Shown here: piece by piece, positions 36,384-50,900 of the stretch
Position numbering within the stretch: the first letter of the stretch is position 1
How the letters are laid out: each line of letters begins with the position of its first letter
Assembly (NCBI GenBank): GCA_946699065.1
Contig: CAMPDV010001202.1
Span: 1-64,000 of the forward strand
DNA: 64,000 nucleotides
Direction of reading: 5' to 3'
Origin: Loxodes magnus
Lineage: Eukaryota > Ciliophora > Karyorelictea > Loxodida > Loxodidae
Made by a program: the position numbers and the translations under genes
The notes under the pieces: model-generated
Databases searched by the model: none
The model's input: the letters and a program-made list of their open reading frames with translations, nothing else
Told to the model about the DNA's origin: nothing

Positions 36384-38171
36384 ATGAGCCAGTTAACGTC
36401 AGAAACTTTACAGAATTACCTTTTTTCTTGTCATTTATTTCCTCAAATCAAAGTAAAAATAGACTCTATTGATGCTAAGATTACTGAAATACCTTTAGCA
36501 CTTAGGATAATGTAATAGAATCTGAAAAAATAAGCAAGAAAATTTGGGTAAAGTTTAAAAAACTGAATATATCTCAAATCTACTAAAAAGGTATGCTAAA
36601 ATATATCAGATTTAAGATTATTATTATAGGGTAATTATATAGATACTTCAAATAGGCATAATTTAGCTATAGTTTATTGTTTTCATTACAATATTTCAAA
36701 AGACTTTTAAACCTTTTATCAAGCATGTAATGGGAATTTTTTGAATCAAGAAACTCAAATTATAGAGAGTAATTTATCTCTTCAAGTGAATTGGCTTTAA
36801 AAAAGGAGGGAAGTTACTAACTACTAAGAAGCAAAAGAACTTTTTAAGAAGCATTTTCTTTTAAAAAACTTTTAAATTGATTAGATTTGAAGAAAGATTT
36901 TAATGATTTTCTTAAGTTTTTAGAGAAAAAAGAAAGTTTAGGTATTTATTTGATATAATTTCACTTTTATTTAAAAGGAAAGCCTTAATAGTTTGAACAG
37001 AATTACTTATGTATTAGTTTACTATCTTTCGTTTTCTAAAAATACATAGATGAGTTTTAGATAAATTTATACTGGTTTAATTAAAGTTATAATTATAATT
37101 TTAATAAAATAAAAGAGTTTCAATATTTAGTACCATTGTGACATAATTACTTGGAATAATAATGTTAATTACGCATAAAATAAAAGTTAAACTCATCCAA
37201 ATCTCTTAGTTTCAATCGTCTTGGTATATATCCCAATCACAGCTTATTTGATTGAATTTTTAATAATCTAAAGAATTTATTAATTTCCTTTTTAAAATTT
37301 GAAAATAAGTTTAAGTTCTTTTAAGTAATTCATAGAGAAAGATTTTGATGAATTGTCAATTTTAGGAATTTAACTTTTAGAGTAGTTTTGGTTAATGTAA
37401 TTTTAGTCATATAAGATTACTTTTTAGTAATTTTTCCTGTTAGCATTTTTCAACTATCAATTCCTAAAAGATATTCCTATAATAAAAGCAAATAAATGCA
37501 TTTTTATTTTAAAAAAATGTTAACTAAATAAACAGAATGCACTGAGTTAGATTGTATTATGGCATAAACTAAGCTTATTTAAAAAATTAAATGCAATGTT
37601 CTCAGCTTATAAATGGATATTGTCTCTTAAAATTTTTTAAAGTTAACTAAAATATAAGAACATAGTTATTATTTTTAGAACAATGAATAATTATGTTTTG
37701 GAACTTTTAAATTTAGATATTTATTTATTTTCTTTATAAACAATTAACTAGCTTTAAATTAATTTTAAATCAGAATAAATATTAAAAATTTAATTATTTT
37801 TACTTATCTTTAAAATACCTTTAACTTAAAATTATTAATTATTACTTTTATAACTTTTGCATACTAAGAAACTTATTTAAATTTAAAATCTCATTTATAA
37901 TATCTTTTACTATTCATTCTTTTAACATTTTTTAAACATATCTACTTCTTCGGTTCACGCATAACTTTAAATGAAATTAGCAGTTTAATAATTTAAAGGC
38001 TATTTTAGTTAATGCTAGTCTTTTTTAAGTTCCTTTTAATTAATAGATAAGAAATATTATTTTTAACTTTTAAATCTCTTTAAATTAATTGCTAGCCACT
38101 TCCTTTCTTCTGCTATAAAGTTTATACTTCAAATGTTATAATTATTTAATGAATTTGAAAGATATTATTGA
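36384..38171 (+). CDS. Uncharacterised protein, copy 2 (open frame)
   Basis: Counterpart of 11120-12085, open from ATG 36384 to TGA 38169 (595 residues). The last 400 codons contain no TGA at all, which is unlikely by chance at this base composition. Coherent segments include EKDFDELSILGIQLLEQFW near residue 318 and LNKQNALSQIVLWHKLSLF near 385. The C-terminal part is Ile/Leu/Phe-rich and less convincing, so the true end may come earlier or involve an intron. There is no recognisable catalytic motif. The Phe/Leu-rich stretches could be membrane-associated, but no clear transmembrane topology was made out. The function is unknown. Confidence 0.5.
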
Positions 38172-38412
38172 ATCTGGCTGAAAGGCTTGCAGCTAAAGTA
38201 AAAAATTGTTAGTTAACTTTAAATAAGAAAAGTTTAAAAAGATGTATCATTAGATTTTCTTATTATACTATTATTTCCAAACATTTTTATTTATCTGATA
38301 AATATGAACTTGCTAATCATCTTCACTATAGCTAGTTTTTTATTTTTTTAATTGTTAATTATTTTTATTTAGATTATTAGCTTAAATATTCCTTTTTTTC
38401 TTTTTCCTTTAA

Positions 38413-39334
38413 TTTATTTAATATTGTTTAGCAGTAGATTTCACATCTGCCGCTTAAAATAAGTTTATAAGTTTTATCTCTCCTCCATTTTGTTTATTCC
38501 TTGTCGTCTTCTTCCGATAGGTCTTGTTAAAATCAGTCTCAGTGTATCTTGATTCAATTTTCTCTTATAGATTCCTCCTTCCCAATTGCAAAGCAGCCTT
38601 TCTCTTTCCTTTTTTTTCCTTGATTAATTATTTTTTCTTGAATTGATAAAATTTCTTGCACTAGTTGTATAAGTGACCTTGTTAGCAACAAAAGTAGCAT
38701 TTCTTTAAAAATCTAATCCTCCTTGCTGTTCTTCCGTTTGACTTGCTTCCTTCTATTTCTTCAATCTCCATTTTGCAATTTTAGTTAGGTTCCTTTTCAA
38801 TTTGTTCCACTTGTTGTTGACTTGAAATTTTAAATTCCAATTGCGTATTTTAGCTCTGAATTTATTGTATCTAAGATTTTGTCTAACTATCTTATTCTTG
38901 CTGGTACTTTCATAAAGCATCAATCTCCCTTTCCTAATTGGCCATTCTAAGATCAAGGTATCTTAAATTCCATGAGAGATCTGCTCTGTCAACTTCGTGT
39001 TCTCCTTACAAAACTTTTTAACCTCTTTCTGGAGGTTTAGTACCACTTTTATGAGCTATTCCATGCTAATCTGGCCAGAAGGGTTGAACTCCGATACCTC
39101 CTGGTGTAAAACAGACTTCATCTACTTCCTTGGTTTCTCATTTGAGGTTGGAGTTTCCATATGGATTGTCTTTAGGTCTTTTTTTCGTTACTCTTTTTAA
39201 TTTCCAGGTTATTAAGTAAGAAAAAGTTAGGGTTATGAAAAAGAAGACTGCTAAGAAATGGTTTCCTGCTTCCTCTCTTCTTTTTTGGCTAAAGAAGAGG
39301 TGGTATAGAAGCCCTTTTTGAAACCTTCTACCAT
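38413..39334 (-). CDS. Gag-like ORF1, coiled coil + intact CCHC knuckle, copy 2
   Basis: Counterpart of 13150-14072, starting at ATG 39334. The knuckle at 38658-38699 reads CYFCCQQGHLYNQC, a complete CCHC motif. The same one-base break downstream of the coiled-coil core is present, so it predates the duplication, whereas the His-to-Leu change arose in copy 1 afterwards. Confidence 0.6.
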
Positions 39335-40088
39335 TTTTTTCTATTTTTAAGAGTAATTAATATTAGTATCAGTATTTTCTTTTCTTAATTTGTATTTCAT
39401 ATAATTACTCTTCATATTTTTACTCTTTATATCACATCAAAAAATCAAGAATATCTAAGTCCGGATTCTAAAAACTTATTATGGCTTAACTTAAACATAA
39501 GCCTTTAAATTACATCAATCTAATTTACTTAATTTCACTTAGAATATTTTTAAAGGTTCTTATATAAGAGTTTTCATTTGAAAAGGCTTTTAAAAATTAA
39601 TAAAAAAGGAATAAAATATTTGACACTTAATTTATTAAATACCTCTTTTTCAAGTCATTTTTAGTTTTTAATTTAATTAATTAATTTCAACTAAAAAAGT
39701 TTTTTGCACCGGAAACTCCTTTCCGATTGCCCGACCCGACGCTCTCTTTTTATGGAATAACGGGGATACCCTGTTGCGCTCCAGGCACAGCTGCTAGGGA
39801 GCTCCATCGCTATGAGCAGCCAGGCTTCAAGCCCTACCAAGAACGGATAATCTCAAAGACAGTGTTCCCTTCAGAAAATGACTCTGACCAGGGACTTTCT
39901 TAGTGACAGGAAAGGAACTTGTTCCTAGCCATAAAACCAGAAAGTGTTGCTAAGAAGGTCATTCTCAGCTCCCACCATCTTTTCAATTATTTAGTTTTTA
40001 ATATAATTAAGAAGTTATAAATTTACATTTAAATGAGTTAATTAATTTTATTATACAGCGCGTAGTACCTCGTTGGTGCGCAGTTCTT

Positions 40089-40844
40089 TCCATATTTCAA
40101 TATATGTCCGTTTCTTCTTGTAAATTTTTCCAAATTTTTTATAATATAATTTTTTTCTTTCTTTTGATATTTTTAGTTGTTATTGTCTCTTCTTTTTTAC
40201 TCCAACTACTTTTACTAGTTTTAGTATTCTTAGTTGAAGTAGGGTAATTTCTAGCACCTTTTCCACAGATGCGTTTGAGAGTTACAGTAATAACATCTTT
40301 TTGCTTGTCGTTTAGGTTGAAATCTTAAGTTTTTTCACCTTAAATTATCATGGGATTATTCTTTTATTCTTTCAGTTTCATTTAAATTTATAATTTGTAC
40401 AAGTTTTCTTCTATTTTTACAAACTTTTTGAGCAGTTCTTTCTGTTTCTATTGCTAGTTTTGAGATTAACTGTTTTAGTCTTGTGAAATATTTCAAAATG
40501 CGTTAAGTTCTCTTTCTTAGGTTTTGAGTCTCGATTTTATTTCCTCTTCAAGTTCAAGTTTTTCCATTCACTTCTTATTGTCTATTTTCAATTTTTTGAC
40601 TTGTTCTTGGAGTTCCAGCACTACTTTAATCAACTAATCATAATTTATTTACTTTATGTGGAAGATTTGAGACTTCCAACCACATTATATTTTTAGCCTA
40701 TTTTCTAAATTTTTCTTCGGAGGTGGGAGACTCATGGTGATGGGTGACCTTTTTGGTAGCCTTTTCCTGGCACTAGCCTTTCTAGGATGTCTTTAACTCC
40801 TGCTTTTTTTGAGCCACAAAGAATCCTGTTTTGAATCCTGACAT
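40089..40844 (-). CDS. Gag-like ORF1 with intact CCHC knuckle, copy 2
   Basis: Counterpart of 14828-15584, starting at ATG 40844, with the complete CCHC knuckle at 40254-40295. It has one-base differences in T and A runs relative to copy 1. Interpretation is as for copy 1. Confidence 0.6.
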
Positions 40845-40998
40845 TTTTCTTTTATTCCTTATTGTTTTTAATTAGAAATTTTATTTTGCTTTAAATAGAA
40901 AAATTTCAGTTTAAAATTCAATTAAATTAATAACTAAATAAATGTAAATAGCAATTATTTTGCAGTTTCTTATAATCAAAAGTGAGATTAAAAATAAG

Positions 40999-41761
40999 AT
41001 GTATAATTTCAGAAAGGGATTCTTTACGGCTCCAAGGAAATAAGAGTTTAGAACACAATATAACTACAAGGAGGCTAAAAGCAACAGAAAACTAATCAAG
41101 TTGCAATAACTCCAACCTCGGAAAAGATACCGAGGCAATTGACTAAGTCCGTTCTCCATTAAGAGGTCTCGAAAATTAATCCCTCTGGACAGATGAGCAT
41201 GAAACAGCTCATCAAGATGGTGCTGAATCTCTAGGGAGAGATTAAGAAACTCCTAAAGGAGAACATGAACTTATGGAGCTAATAAATGATGGATTCTAAG
41301 ATATGCTAGGTTTAAAAATGGCCAATTAAGAGAGGGAAATCGGCGTCGTATGAAATTACCAGCGAGATTAAATCAGTAAGATTAATTATAAACTCTAAAA
41401 GATGCAAGAAAAAATGAACATATGGAGAACATCCTCCAAAGTTAAAAAGCTAATTCAGTAAACTAAAATTAAGAGACATACTTAATGAAAAAGAATTAGA
41501 AAAAAAATTTATTATTGTAATAACATAAGACACTAGTACAAGAACTGCCTGAAATTCCAGATCTTAAAAAGAGTGTTGAATCTAAAAGCAAAAGAAGTGA
41601 GAATAGCTTTACTACAACAAGAATGGAGACATTTGCAGAAGAAAATGTACCTAAGATTAAAGAATTAAAGAGTAATTAGAGCAAAGAGAAGAAGATAGCC
41701 ATGTCTTAACAATCAAAAAATCTAAGTTTGAAAACTTATTTTAAAGGGAAGTGATGTACTG
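40999..41761 (+). pseudogene. Gag-like ORF1, plus strand, start codon present, copy 2
   Basis: Counterpart of 15738-16500. The ATG is present at 40999 (MYNFRKGFFTAPRKQEF). The knuckle at 41507-41548 has the same Cys-to-Ile replacement as copy 1, so that loss is older than the duplication. There are more substitutions here than in neighbouring stretches, particularly around 41130-41400. Confidence 0.55.
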
Positions 41762-44186
41762 ATTTTTAACAATTTAAAACAAAATTTAAAATCAAAAGAA
41801 TGGAGGAAATAATTTTTTTAATTTCCTAAATTTATTTTTTGCATTTGAGATTTTTTTTTGGATCCAAATCTTTATCTGAAAGATTATCTGGTCTTGGCAG
41901 GAACTTGAAGCCTATGATAAAGAAATATATACTCATTACTCATAGTAGTCGCTGTATGCAAAATGAGAATATTCCTATTATTTCTATTAGGAGGTATCTC
42001 AGAGAAAGTAGCAAGGTGAGAATTTAGCTTTCCTCAAGCACTCAAAATTAATCAATATCATTATTAATATGCAGCTAACTCTCTCTTAAAGATCTTGAAA
42101 TAAACTAAGAAAAGTTTTAATATTGATTTTGGTGATGTTAAGCTACTATTATTAAATGAGAATTTATATAAATAAATAAATTTGATTATAGAGCGCGTAG
42201 TACTCTTGTTGGTGCGCAGCTCTTTAAAAAAATGTTTCATACTGACAAGAATGTTTGTTACTGATAAAATTATCAGATACTGATAAACCTTGTTCAATAC
42301 TGGTATAATTATTCAGTACTGATAAAAATGTTCAATATTGATATAATTTTAGAATACTCGTAATCTTTAATACTTGCTGGAGGTCCAAGGACATGGCAGG
42401 GTTGCGTCTCATTGCATCACCAAAGCAGAGAACGACATGTGTCAATTATTGGTACTTAAATTCCCCAACCTCTGATGAAGTTCGCAAAAATAATTTCTTT
42501 TTCGTTCCAGAATTACAAACTGAAATAAGTCAGTGCCGAAGGTCTAAGAATCTTATGTCTCAAAGGCCAAACCAAAGCAGAGGAAGACATAAAGTTGATT
42601 ATGGGTATTTAACTTCCCCAACCTCTGATGAAGATGACCTTGTTGTTCACCTTCGAACAACTATGGCAGTTTTAAAAAAATATATAGTATTTCTATTTAG
42701 TCTCTTAGTTTAAGATAATAAAAAATTCCTTTTTATTAATTGTCGCATTTACTTTTAATTTGAACAAATACTAAAGAATATTTTGCTCTAATAGCCTTTA
42801 ATTTATTTAACACAATAATCTTATTTAATAAAAAGCTTCTTTATATAGCTTCTGATTTTAAATTTTATTTTATTTATGTAAAAAATCATTTTCTTTCCTC
42901 TCATTGCACCTTTCTTACTTCTATTCTTCATCTTAGGATTTATTTTATTCTTCTATGCTTCTAATTGTTTTTATATACTTAATCCAAAAGATTATGCTTT
43001 TTTCTATAAAATGTATTAAACTTTCTTATGTGAATTGTATTTTCATTAGACTTAACTTATTACATAGCATGTTATATATCTTACTTGTAATACAAATATA
43101 AGCTTAATCTAGTTTAAAATAGCTTGCTTTTAGTTATTATGCGATAAAAATTCTTATAAGAATTGGCTTTAAAAAGGAATATAAGCTTACTATTACCTAA
43201 AAACTGGAACTAAAAGCACTTTTGCTTTAATTTAAACTAAATCAGTTAAAAAATCCAGACTCTGATATTGTATTTTTATAGTCAAAATGTTCTTATTACG
43301 ATTTACCGTATCAAAGATATTTAAGTAGTAGCATTTAAATTTATCAACTTGATGCTTATAAAATAGTATTTTCTAAGAGTATAATAAACTTCTTACTTTT
43401 AAATTGAAAACAAATTCTTCTATAAAGGTTCTAGCTTTAAAGGATGCTTTCAACTACTGGCTTTAGTCTTTAATCTTTATACTTAGTCATTTATCTGGCT
43501 GAACTAATCGCTCTGGAAGGTATGTAAGATATCAATCTCCCTCTCTAAATTAGTCACTCGCAAGTCAAGCATATCTTAAAGCCTGTGGTTGATTTACTCT
43601 GCCATTTTTTTGTGGAGTTTCTTAATCTATTCCTGGAGGTTCAGCGCCACCTTGATGTGCTGTTCTTAATTCATCTGTCCAGAAACATTGGATTTTAAGA
43701 CCTCTGGTGTAATGCAGACTTCACCTTTTTTCTACGTTTCTCTCACGAGATAGGCATTATTGCATCATGTGTGCTTTCTGATAGTTCTGCTGCACTCCGA
43801 GTTCCTATTCCTTTGGAGCGGCAAAGAATTCCTTTCTGAAATGAATAATCTTTTTAGTTCTATTGATTGGACTTAATGATCTAAAATACTTATAGAGAAT
43901 ATAAGCATTTTATCATATTCTTTAATTAAAGAAATACGTAAACATGATATAATACTAATTTTAAAATATCAATTTCAATTAATTTAAGCTTTTAAATTAT
44001 CTAAGCCAATAAATGCTTCCTTTAAAATATCAAGAATAATCTTAAAATAATTATGAGAATATTGCTTATATTATTGTAAGAACCTAAGAGAAATATGAGA
44101 AAAACAAAGATTAGACAAAAAATTAATGTTAAACACTATTAATATTTTATACTTTTAATTTTTAAGTTTTTTATTTAAAGTTCATA

Positions 44187-46099
44187 TCAGCAATGGAAAG
44201 ATCTATTTCTAAAGTTTCAATCATATTATTTCGAATATCTTTAACAACTTCTTGAAATTTGGTTTTTTCAAAGGTAACATTACAAGCTGGACATTTAATT
44301 TCATATATTATGCTTAGCTGGCTTTTTAATTTTTATGGATCTTAAGTCAAAGGAATTATGCTTTAGTTAGTTTATTATTTATATAGCATTATAATGCACT
44401 CTTCACAAAATTCATGATTGCAATTCATTACATAATTGTTCTAAAAACTCTAGCAATGATTGCATTCACTTAAAGCTTTTGTAAACATATTTTCCTAGTT
44501 TATTTCACTCTTTATTTATTTGTAAAAGTTAAAAAATTCTTTCTTTTACAATAAACTTACCTTTTTAAAAGGATTTTAGTAGAGGAAACCTTACTAGTAT
44601 TCACCAAATTAATTCATCTATTTGCTACCTTTATTTTATGATTTCTTCTTTTGCTTGATAAAGAATTGTCTTTTTCCCTCTCGTTAAAAAATATTAAATA
44701 AATTATTTGTTTTTTAGCAATTATGACATGAGAATTCTAAAGATTATAACTGCTATTAATAAAGAGCATCTTATTATTATTTCTTATTATGTATCTTATA
44801 TAAATCTAATCCAACTGACTAAAATAAACTCTAAATGCACATCTAGCAAATGTAATGACCACAATCCATTTTTAAATTCTAAGAAGATTTAAAGCAAAAA
44901 TTGCATTTACTTTATTCGCTTTCATCTTATGTATCTTCTTAATCGTAATCTACTAACTAAGCCTATCCTCTAAGCATAAAATATTAAACTGTATTCCTAA
45001 CTTTTTGATCATCTACCTAGAAGGAACATTCTGGACAAGCCAATTTAAAGTCTAACTTTTATTTAAATTAAGACTAAGATTACTTCTATACATGAGAGCT
45101 TAGGTATTTGTCTAAGCATAATTCGCAGAGAATATGATTGCAAGTTAGTTGAAAAGATTAGGAGTTTGTACATTTAGTGCATGGTTTGTTAACTAAGCTT
45201 AATATATTTCCTTTAGCATTTAAATTTTTAATAGTTTCTATTATTTGGCTTTGATCAACGTCAAAATAATAACACTACTCAACTTAAGAGTTGTTTCAGT
45301 AATCTAATATCTGTTGATCAGTTATACTTTATTGGTGTTGGTAGTTTTAAGAGTGTTAAATGGCTTGACTATTGTTAATTAGCTGGTCTTTCTGTTCTAT
45401 TAGTTTCTGTAAGGAAGCAAGTTACTGCTTAATATCTTGATTTTGTATCTTAAGCTACTAAATTAGGTAAGTTGTTTCTTACTCTAATTAATTGGGAGAG
45501 ATTACTTAAGCATAATGTTGATTGTTTTAAGTTTCTGTAAGTTAATGGCTGATTAAGGAAAAGTTGAATATTTAAGGTATGTATTTATAGCTATCTTGCT
45601 AAAATAGATAGAGAAAGTTAGATTATTAGGGTAAAAATGATATGCAGCTGTATATTTAATTTAGTTAACCGTTAATCTAAATTAGCTCTTGTAGATCTAA
45701 AATGGTTTTAAATTCCTGAGGAAAAGGCTTTGCAAGTATGAGCTAGATATCTGCTTGTAAGTTGGATAAGTTTTATGAGCATGAATGAATCTAACTTTCT
45801 AATGAAGCTTCTTTTAAGTTAGAGGGTAAGTTAGTTAGGAAGCTTTTATTATTCTTGTATATTTACTAAATTTAATCTACTTGCTGCTATGATTATTATA
45901 TGTCTTTCTTCATTGTTATTACATTATTCTTAATCAGATAGAAAGACTCAGCTGTCTACTTTATCTTATGATTTTTGTGTTCTACAATGCATTAAGAGCA
46001 AAGTAGAGTTTGCTTAGGAAAAGCTTCTTTTAAAATACAGGAAACGCAGCTCAATTCTATTTTATTTTGATGAATAGAGCAAAATATTTGGACATCCAT
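44187..46099 (-). CDS. B-box / coiled-coil / triple-RING protein, copy 2
   Basis: Same gene as 18928-20841 in the second unit, starting at ATG 46099. One A is missing near 44200, which shifts the frame within about the last six residues, beyond all three RING fingers. The protein would end with a different short tail, and all domains are intact. The coordinates give the position homologous to the stop of the other copies; the actual stop in the shifted frame is further downstream and was not fixed. Confidence 0.72.
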
Positions 46100-47991
46100 T
46101 TATAAAATAATTTGATTAAGAAACTAAGCTAAGCAAGCAGCATTAGAATTTATTTAAGTACTTGCTGAATTTAAAGGTCTCTTGCTATACATTTAAATTA
46201 GAAATAAAGATTTATATAATTAAATAATTGGACTAGTTAGTTTATTTCTAGTTATTTATTAAATTCTATCTTCTCTTTAAAGTTAGAAAATTTAAGATTT
46301 TAATTTAAACATTTTATGCTTATTTATGTGGTAGTTATGCATAAATATCAATTACCTTTAAACTATAAAAACATTCTTTTACTCTAATAGTTCAAACTTA
46401 GTTTATATCATCTTTTAGTAACGTATTCAAGCTTTTCATCAATATAAGAGAATTAAACTAATTCTTAATTTTGCTAATTTAAGTAATAATTAAATAAGTT
46501 ACTAGAAGCTAATTCATAACTAAAAAGAGCTATTCTTAAAGTATTGCCACCTAAGTTTATACAATAACTAAGCATTATATTTCCTATTAAAACTAGTAGA
46601 CCTTATATTAAGCTCTTTAACATTGCTACTAACTACTAGCATTCTCTAAAGCTATATAATTTTTAAATTATAGATACCTTAAAATATTTTATTTCGTACA
46701 TAGATTAAGTTAGACAATCAGGCAATATTTTATCTAAATGCAAGATACTTTTTATAGCTTTAACCTAAAATTTTAGATCTTCTAATAGATTTTAAAAATC
46801 AGTTTTTCTTATTATAGCATCAAGTCAGAAAATAAATGCGTATGTGGTTTATAGATTAAGTATTCGATCATTGTCTCTCTTTTCTAAAATGCAGACTGAA
46901 TTTTTATAGTTATTTAACTGCGTGATACAAAGCTTTAAAAATTTTGCATATTATTACTAGGATTATGCTTAATTAATTTTTTTCTCTTTTAACAAGGAAA
47001 TTATTAGAGAACACTGTAAGATATAGTGAGAATGTTTCGAGAAAAGAATGAAAGTTATTACAGAATATTAGTGACTTTTTTCTTCTCTATATGAAATAGA
47101 CTTAGACTAAATAATGGTTAAATTGCTGAAATTTAGTAAATAGGATGTTATTATGAATTAAGTTTAGCAATCATATGTATTTGGCTTTTATTTATATTGT
47201 AGGACTAAATAATAAACTTGCCTTTTTTAATTTGCTAGTGTTCATTCTTAAATTATAATTCATTGTTCTATCTTTTTTGCTTCCAATTGTTTTAGAATAA
47301 AAACGTTATTAGATTTTATGAATCTCATCTTTATGAAACTTGCCTCAAATTAAATCTCTTACTATTTGGAGAAAAATAATTATACTACTAATTTATATAT
47401 CTCTTAGCTTTCTTCTTAAGAGACTACTAAACTATTATGCTTATAAAAGCTATTGCTTATTCCTATGATTGACTGTAGAAGCATTAAAAAATGCATAACA
47501 GAAAGCTATAGTGTAAAATAATAAGAATGATTGACTTAAATTCTAATTTAGGCTCTTAAAGTTTCTTCTTTTCTCTTTTATTAATATAAGTTAGTTAGAT
47601 CTATTTAACCTATTAAATACAGTATTATTATAGGTAGTTCATGTTTATATAGAAATATACATACTTAAGATTTATAAAGGATATATCTCTTAATAGGTAG
47701 TGGTATATCATAGAATTATAATGAAAACAGTACAAGCATACTATACTAGCTATTTTATATGAATCTTATTAATTATTTATTAAAACTCTATTTCCATAAA
47801 AATCTTTTAGAATTAAAAATACAATCAATGCATAAATAATAAAGACCCAGCTTTATAGAAATTAAAACTACAATATACCTAAATTTATAATCAACAAAGA
47901 TCAAACTTTATGGGCTTTTAAATACTTAATAATTCTATTATTTCTATCATAAGTGCTACCTTATTTTAAGTCTTTCAACTTCTTTTTCTCC

Positions 47992-50900
47992 AGTTCCAGA
48001 TTACACCAGAGGCTTAAATAAAAAGTTTAAAAATCCTGCACTTTCTCTCTTTACCTTGCTTATTATTATGATCTGCAGTTTCTTTATTGGTTTTATTTCT
48101 CTTTTTTCCGTCAAATATTTTCCATAGCATTCATATATAGCCTTTATTCTCTTTTTAGTTTCAACTGTTTCTAAATATTCAGTTTTTCTTGCTCTTTTTT
48201 AGACTTCCAATATTCTTACTTAAAGTTTATAAATTTCTTATCTTTTCTCTATAGATGCATTCTTGGATTTCATTAACAGAAAGTTTTAACTTCCCCTATA
48301 GATTCACTTGTCTTTTTTCTATTAATTAAATTACTAGTCTATATTAATAATGCACATTTAAACTAAAAAAAAGCTAATTACCAATAATTTATATTAGAAA
48401 GCTTTATTTTTTTTTATTCAATCAAAGGGCTAAAGACAAAAACGATCAAAAGTTTACTTGAATTCTCTTACTAACAAAATATCAAGATACATCTATTTCA
48501 TTGAGCTTAATTTAAAGGATGACATTACATAAACTCCAATACATGAGTTATAATATCTTTATAAATTAGAATACATATGAAGTATCTTTTTCACCATGTA
48601 ATCAATATATATTTCTTCTAGCTTTCCTTATAATTTTTACTTATATCAAATTATTCTAGCTATAGGTAATTTTTCTTATGATATAATATATTTTAAGCGC
48701 TTTCATATCATAATCCAGAATATACGATAACGCGATAGATGATATTTTCAATTTAAAAAATACAAATAAAATAATGTTAAGGAATCAAATATCATCTATT
48801 TATTTGTTTGCCTATAAAAAAGATTCTTTTCTTATACATTGGAAACTCTGTTAAGTCTGAAGTATTTCTTATTTCACTATTTTTTCAGAAATTGATTCAG
48901 TAAAATTTGATTTCCTTTTTATTCTTTTGCGATAATTTCCTTTTCGTTTAATAGTTAGAAAAGCTTATAAGGTTTTTTAAATTCGTAAGAGAAATGTTTG
49001 GCTAGTAGTAAATATTCAATAAACACTTTTATACAATCAAATTTTATAGCTTTTTAGTTACTTTATAACTATTTTAATTAGATCATATCTCCTTTTTCTT
49101 TTTAATTCTACTTAAATACCTTTCATCAAACTCTATACCTTCAAATTTGTTCTTTTACCTATGTTTTTAATTAGCTTTTTGATTAAGTTATATCATTAAG
49201 AAAAATTGAAATTTAAGCATTTTGTTGTATTTTTTTGATTTAAATATACTTTTAAATTAATAGATAGACTATGAATTTTTATAATGACGTACTAATGATT
49301 TGATTAAAGTTAAAATAATAGTAGTTTAAAGCTAGGAAGTTATATTGCTTTTACTACATTATTGTTACTTTTAGTAGCCAGAAAAGGTTGATGTATGGTT
49401 ATGTTTCAAGGATACTCATTTAAGATTTTTTTGACTGTGATGTATTAAAACTTTCCAGCTTATTTCCTCTTAGATTAAGGATTCATATACAAAGATTCTG
49501 TCAGTAGAAAAAAGATTTAACATAATACTAAGCTTCGTCACTTTAACTAAAATAAACTAGCTTTATCTTACCTTTCTTATCAAATGCTATGAATCATAAA
49601 AATAGCCTTATATTTAAGACGATTCTCGGTTCCAATCAATAAATCTAACTGCTATACAAAAGATTCTTAGCCTTTTTAGATTTATAAGAGAATTACCTAG
49701 CATTTAGTCCTGAAAAACTATACAAAAATACCTAAATTACATCAATCTTATACAACATTGATGTACTTTACTTTAATTATTTACTTCAATCGATACTTAA
49801 TAGAATCAAACTCTTCTTATAAAAGATAAAAGAACTAACTAGTAATAATTGAGATATAAGCTGAAATTCTCAATGCAATTGTATACTAATATTGTGTCTC
49901 TAAATTTAAACTGAATTGTATATAATTAATGTTTAACTTCTAAGTTTCTTAGGTATTTAGGATGCAAAACTTAAATAAAGTCACTTAATTATTTACTATG
50001 AGTAATTATTCTTATATCTAGTCTCAATAATCAAGTTATTTGTATATTTTATCTAAGTTTTTCACTAATTTATATCCATATTTTTAAGTATGTATTTACA
50101 TTAGAATTCCTATAATTCTAAAATACCTGTTCTTTATAGTTCGCAGCAAACTAAGTTCTTATTCTTAGAGTTGGAAAACATTGTAATGTGTACATATATC
50201 AAGCTTCTAGAGTTGCCTTTCTTTTGAAAATATTATTAGCATTCTAGCAAATAAAGTATACTTAGATGCTCTTTTGAGATTAGGCTTCTTTTCTATATCT
50301 ATATAAGCATATGATATTAATAACTTAACTTGGCTATTTAATTTAAATAGAAGTGATTATTATAAGTGACTCTAAATGGGAGCTGACATTCTAGCTCTTT
50401 ATTATAAACCAAAATTTTGATTTTGTAGCTGGATTTTAAATAGAATAATCAGTTTGTATTAGCATTTCAGTCCCTGATAGAATTTGCTTTTCTCAAAATT
50501 AAGCCTATCCCTTTCATCCAGGAATTAATAAGACATAGAGAAAAGATAGAAGTACAACTGCTTTTGTGTTATGGCTTTAATGAAAATAGCAAAAAGATTC
50601 TAGATAAATGAAGTGATTTATTTATTCACACTAATGGTTCTAGGTTAATAATATCTTAAGTAAGTCTAATTAGCAAACTTTTGAATGTTCTTTAAGTTTA
50701 ATACTCATTTTAATTATTTTTAATCAGCTCACATTTGTGCTTTAATTAACTATACTCTAACTACAAGTTTGATATCTTTCAATTATGATTATCTTATAGC
50801 ATTTCTATTTCAAAGACTCTTTTAAAGATTTACTATTCCCTGGTTAGCTCCTAATTATTGGCTATTTATTATATATTAACAGTTTAGGCTTTTCTAAATA

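Larger units (their letters stand above)
25264..47991. repeat. Large segmental repeat unit, copy 2
   Basis: Second copy of the unit described at 1-22733, direct orientation. On its left it abuts a LINE endonuclease fragment (24541-25263), and on its right it runs into unrelated single-copy sequence at 47992. Several genes are broken in one copy and open in the other, so the copies have begun to decay independently. Confidence 0.97.

Noticed and set aside
42393-42713. 106-residue ORF under the standard code
   Set aside because: It closes at TAA, which is Gln here. In copy 1 the same region is interrupted by indels. The sequence is better described as a pair of 62-bp repeats.
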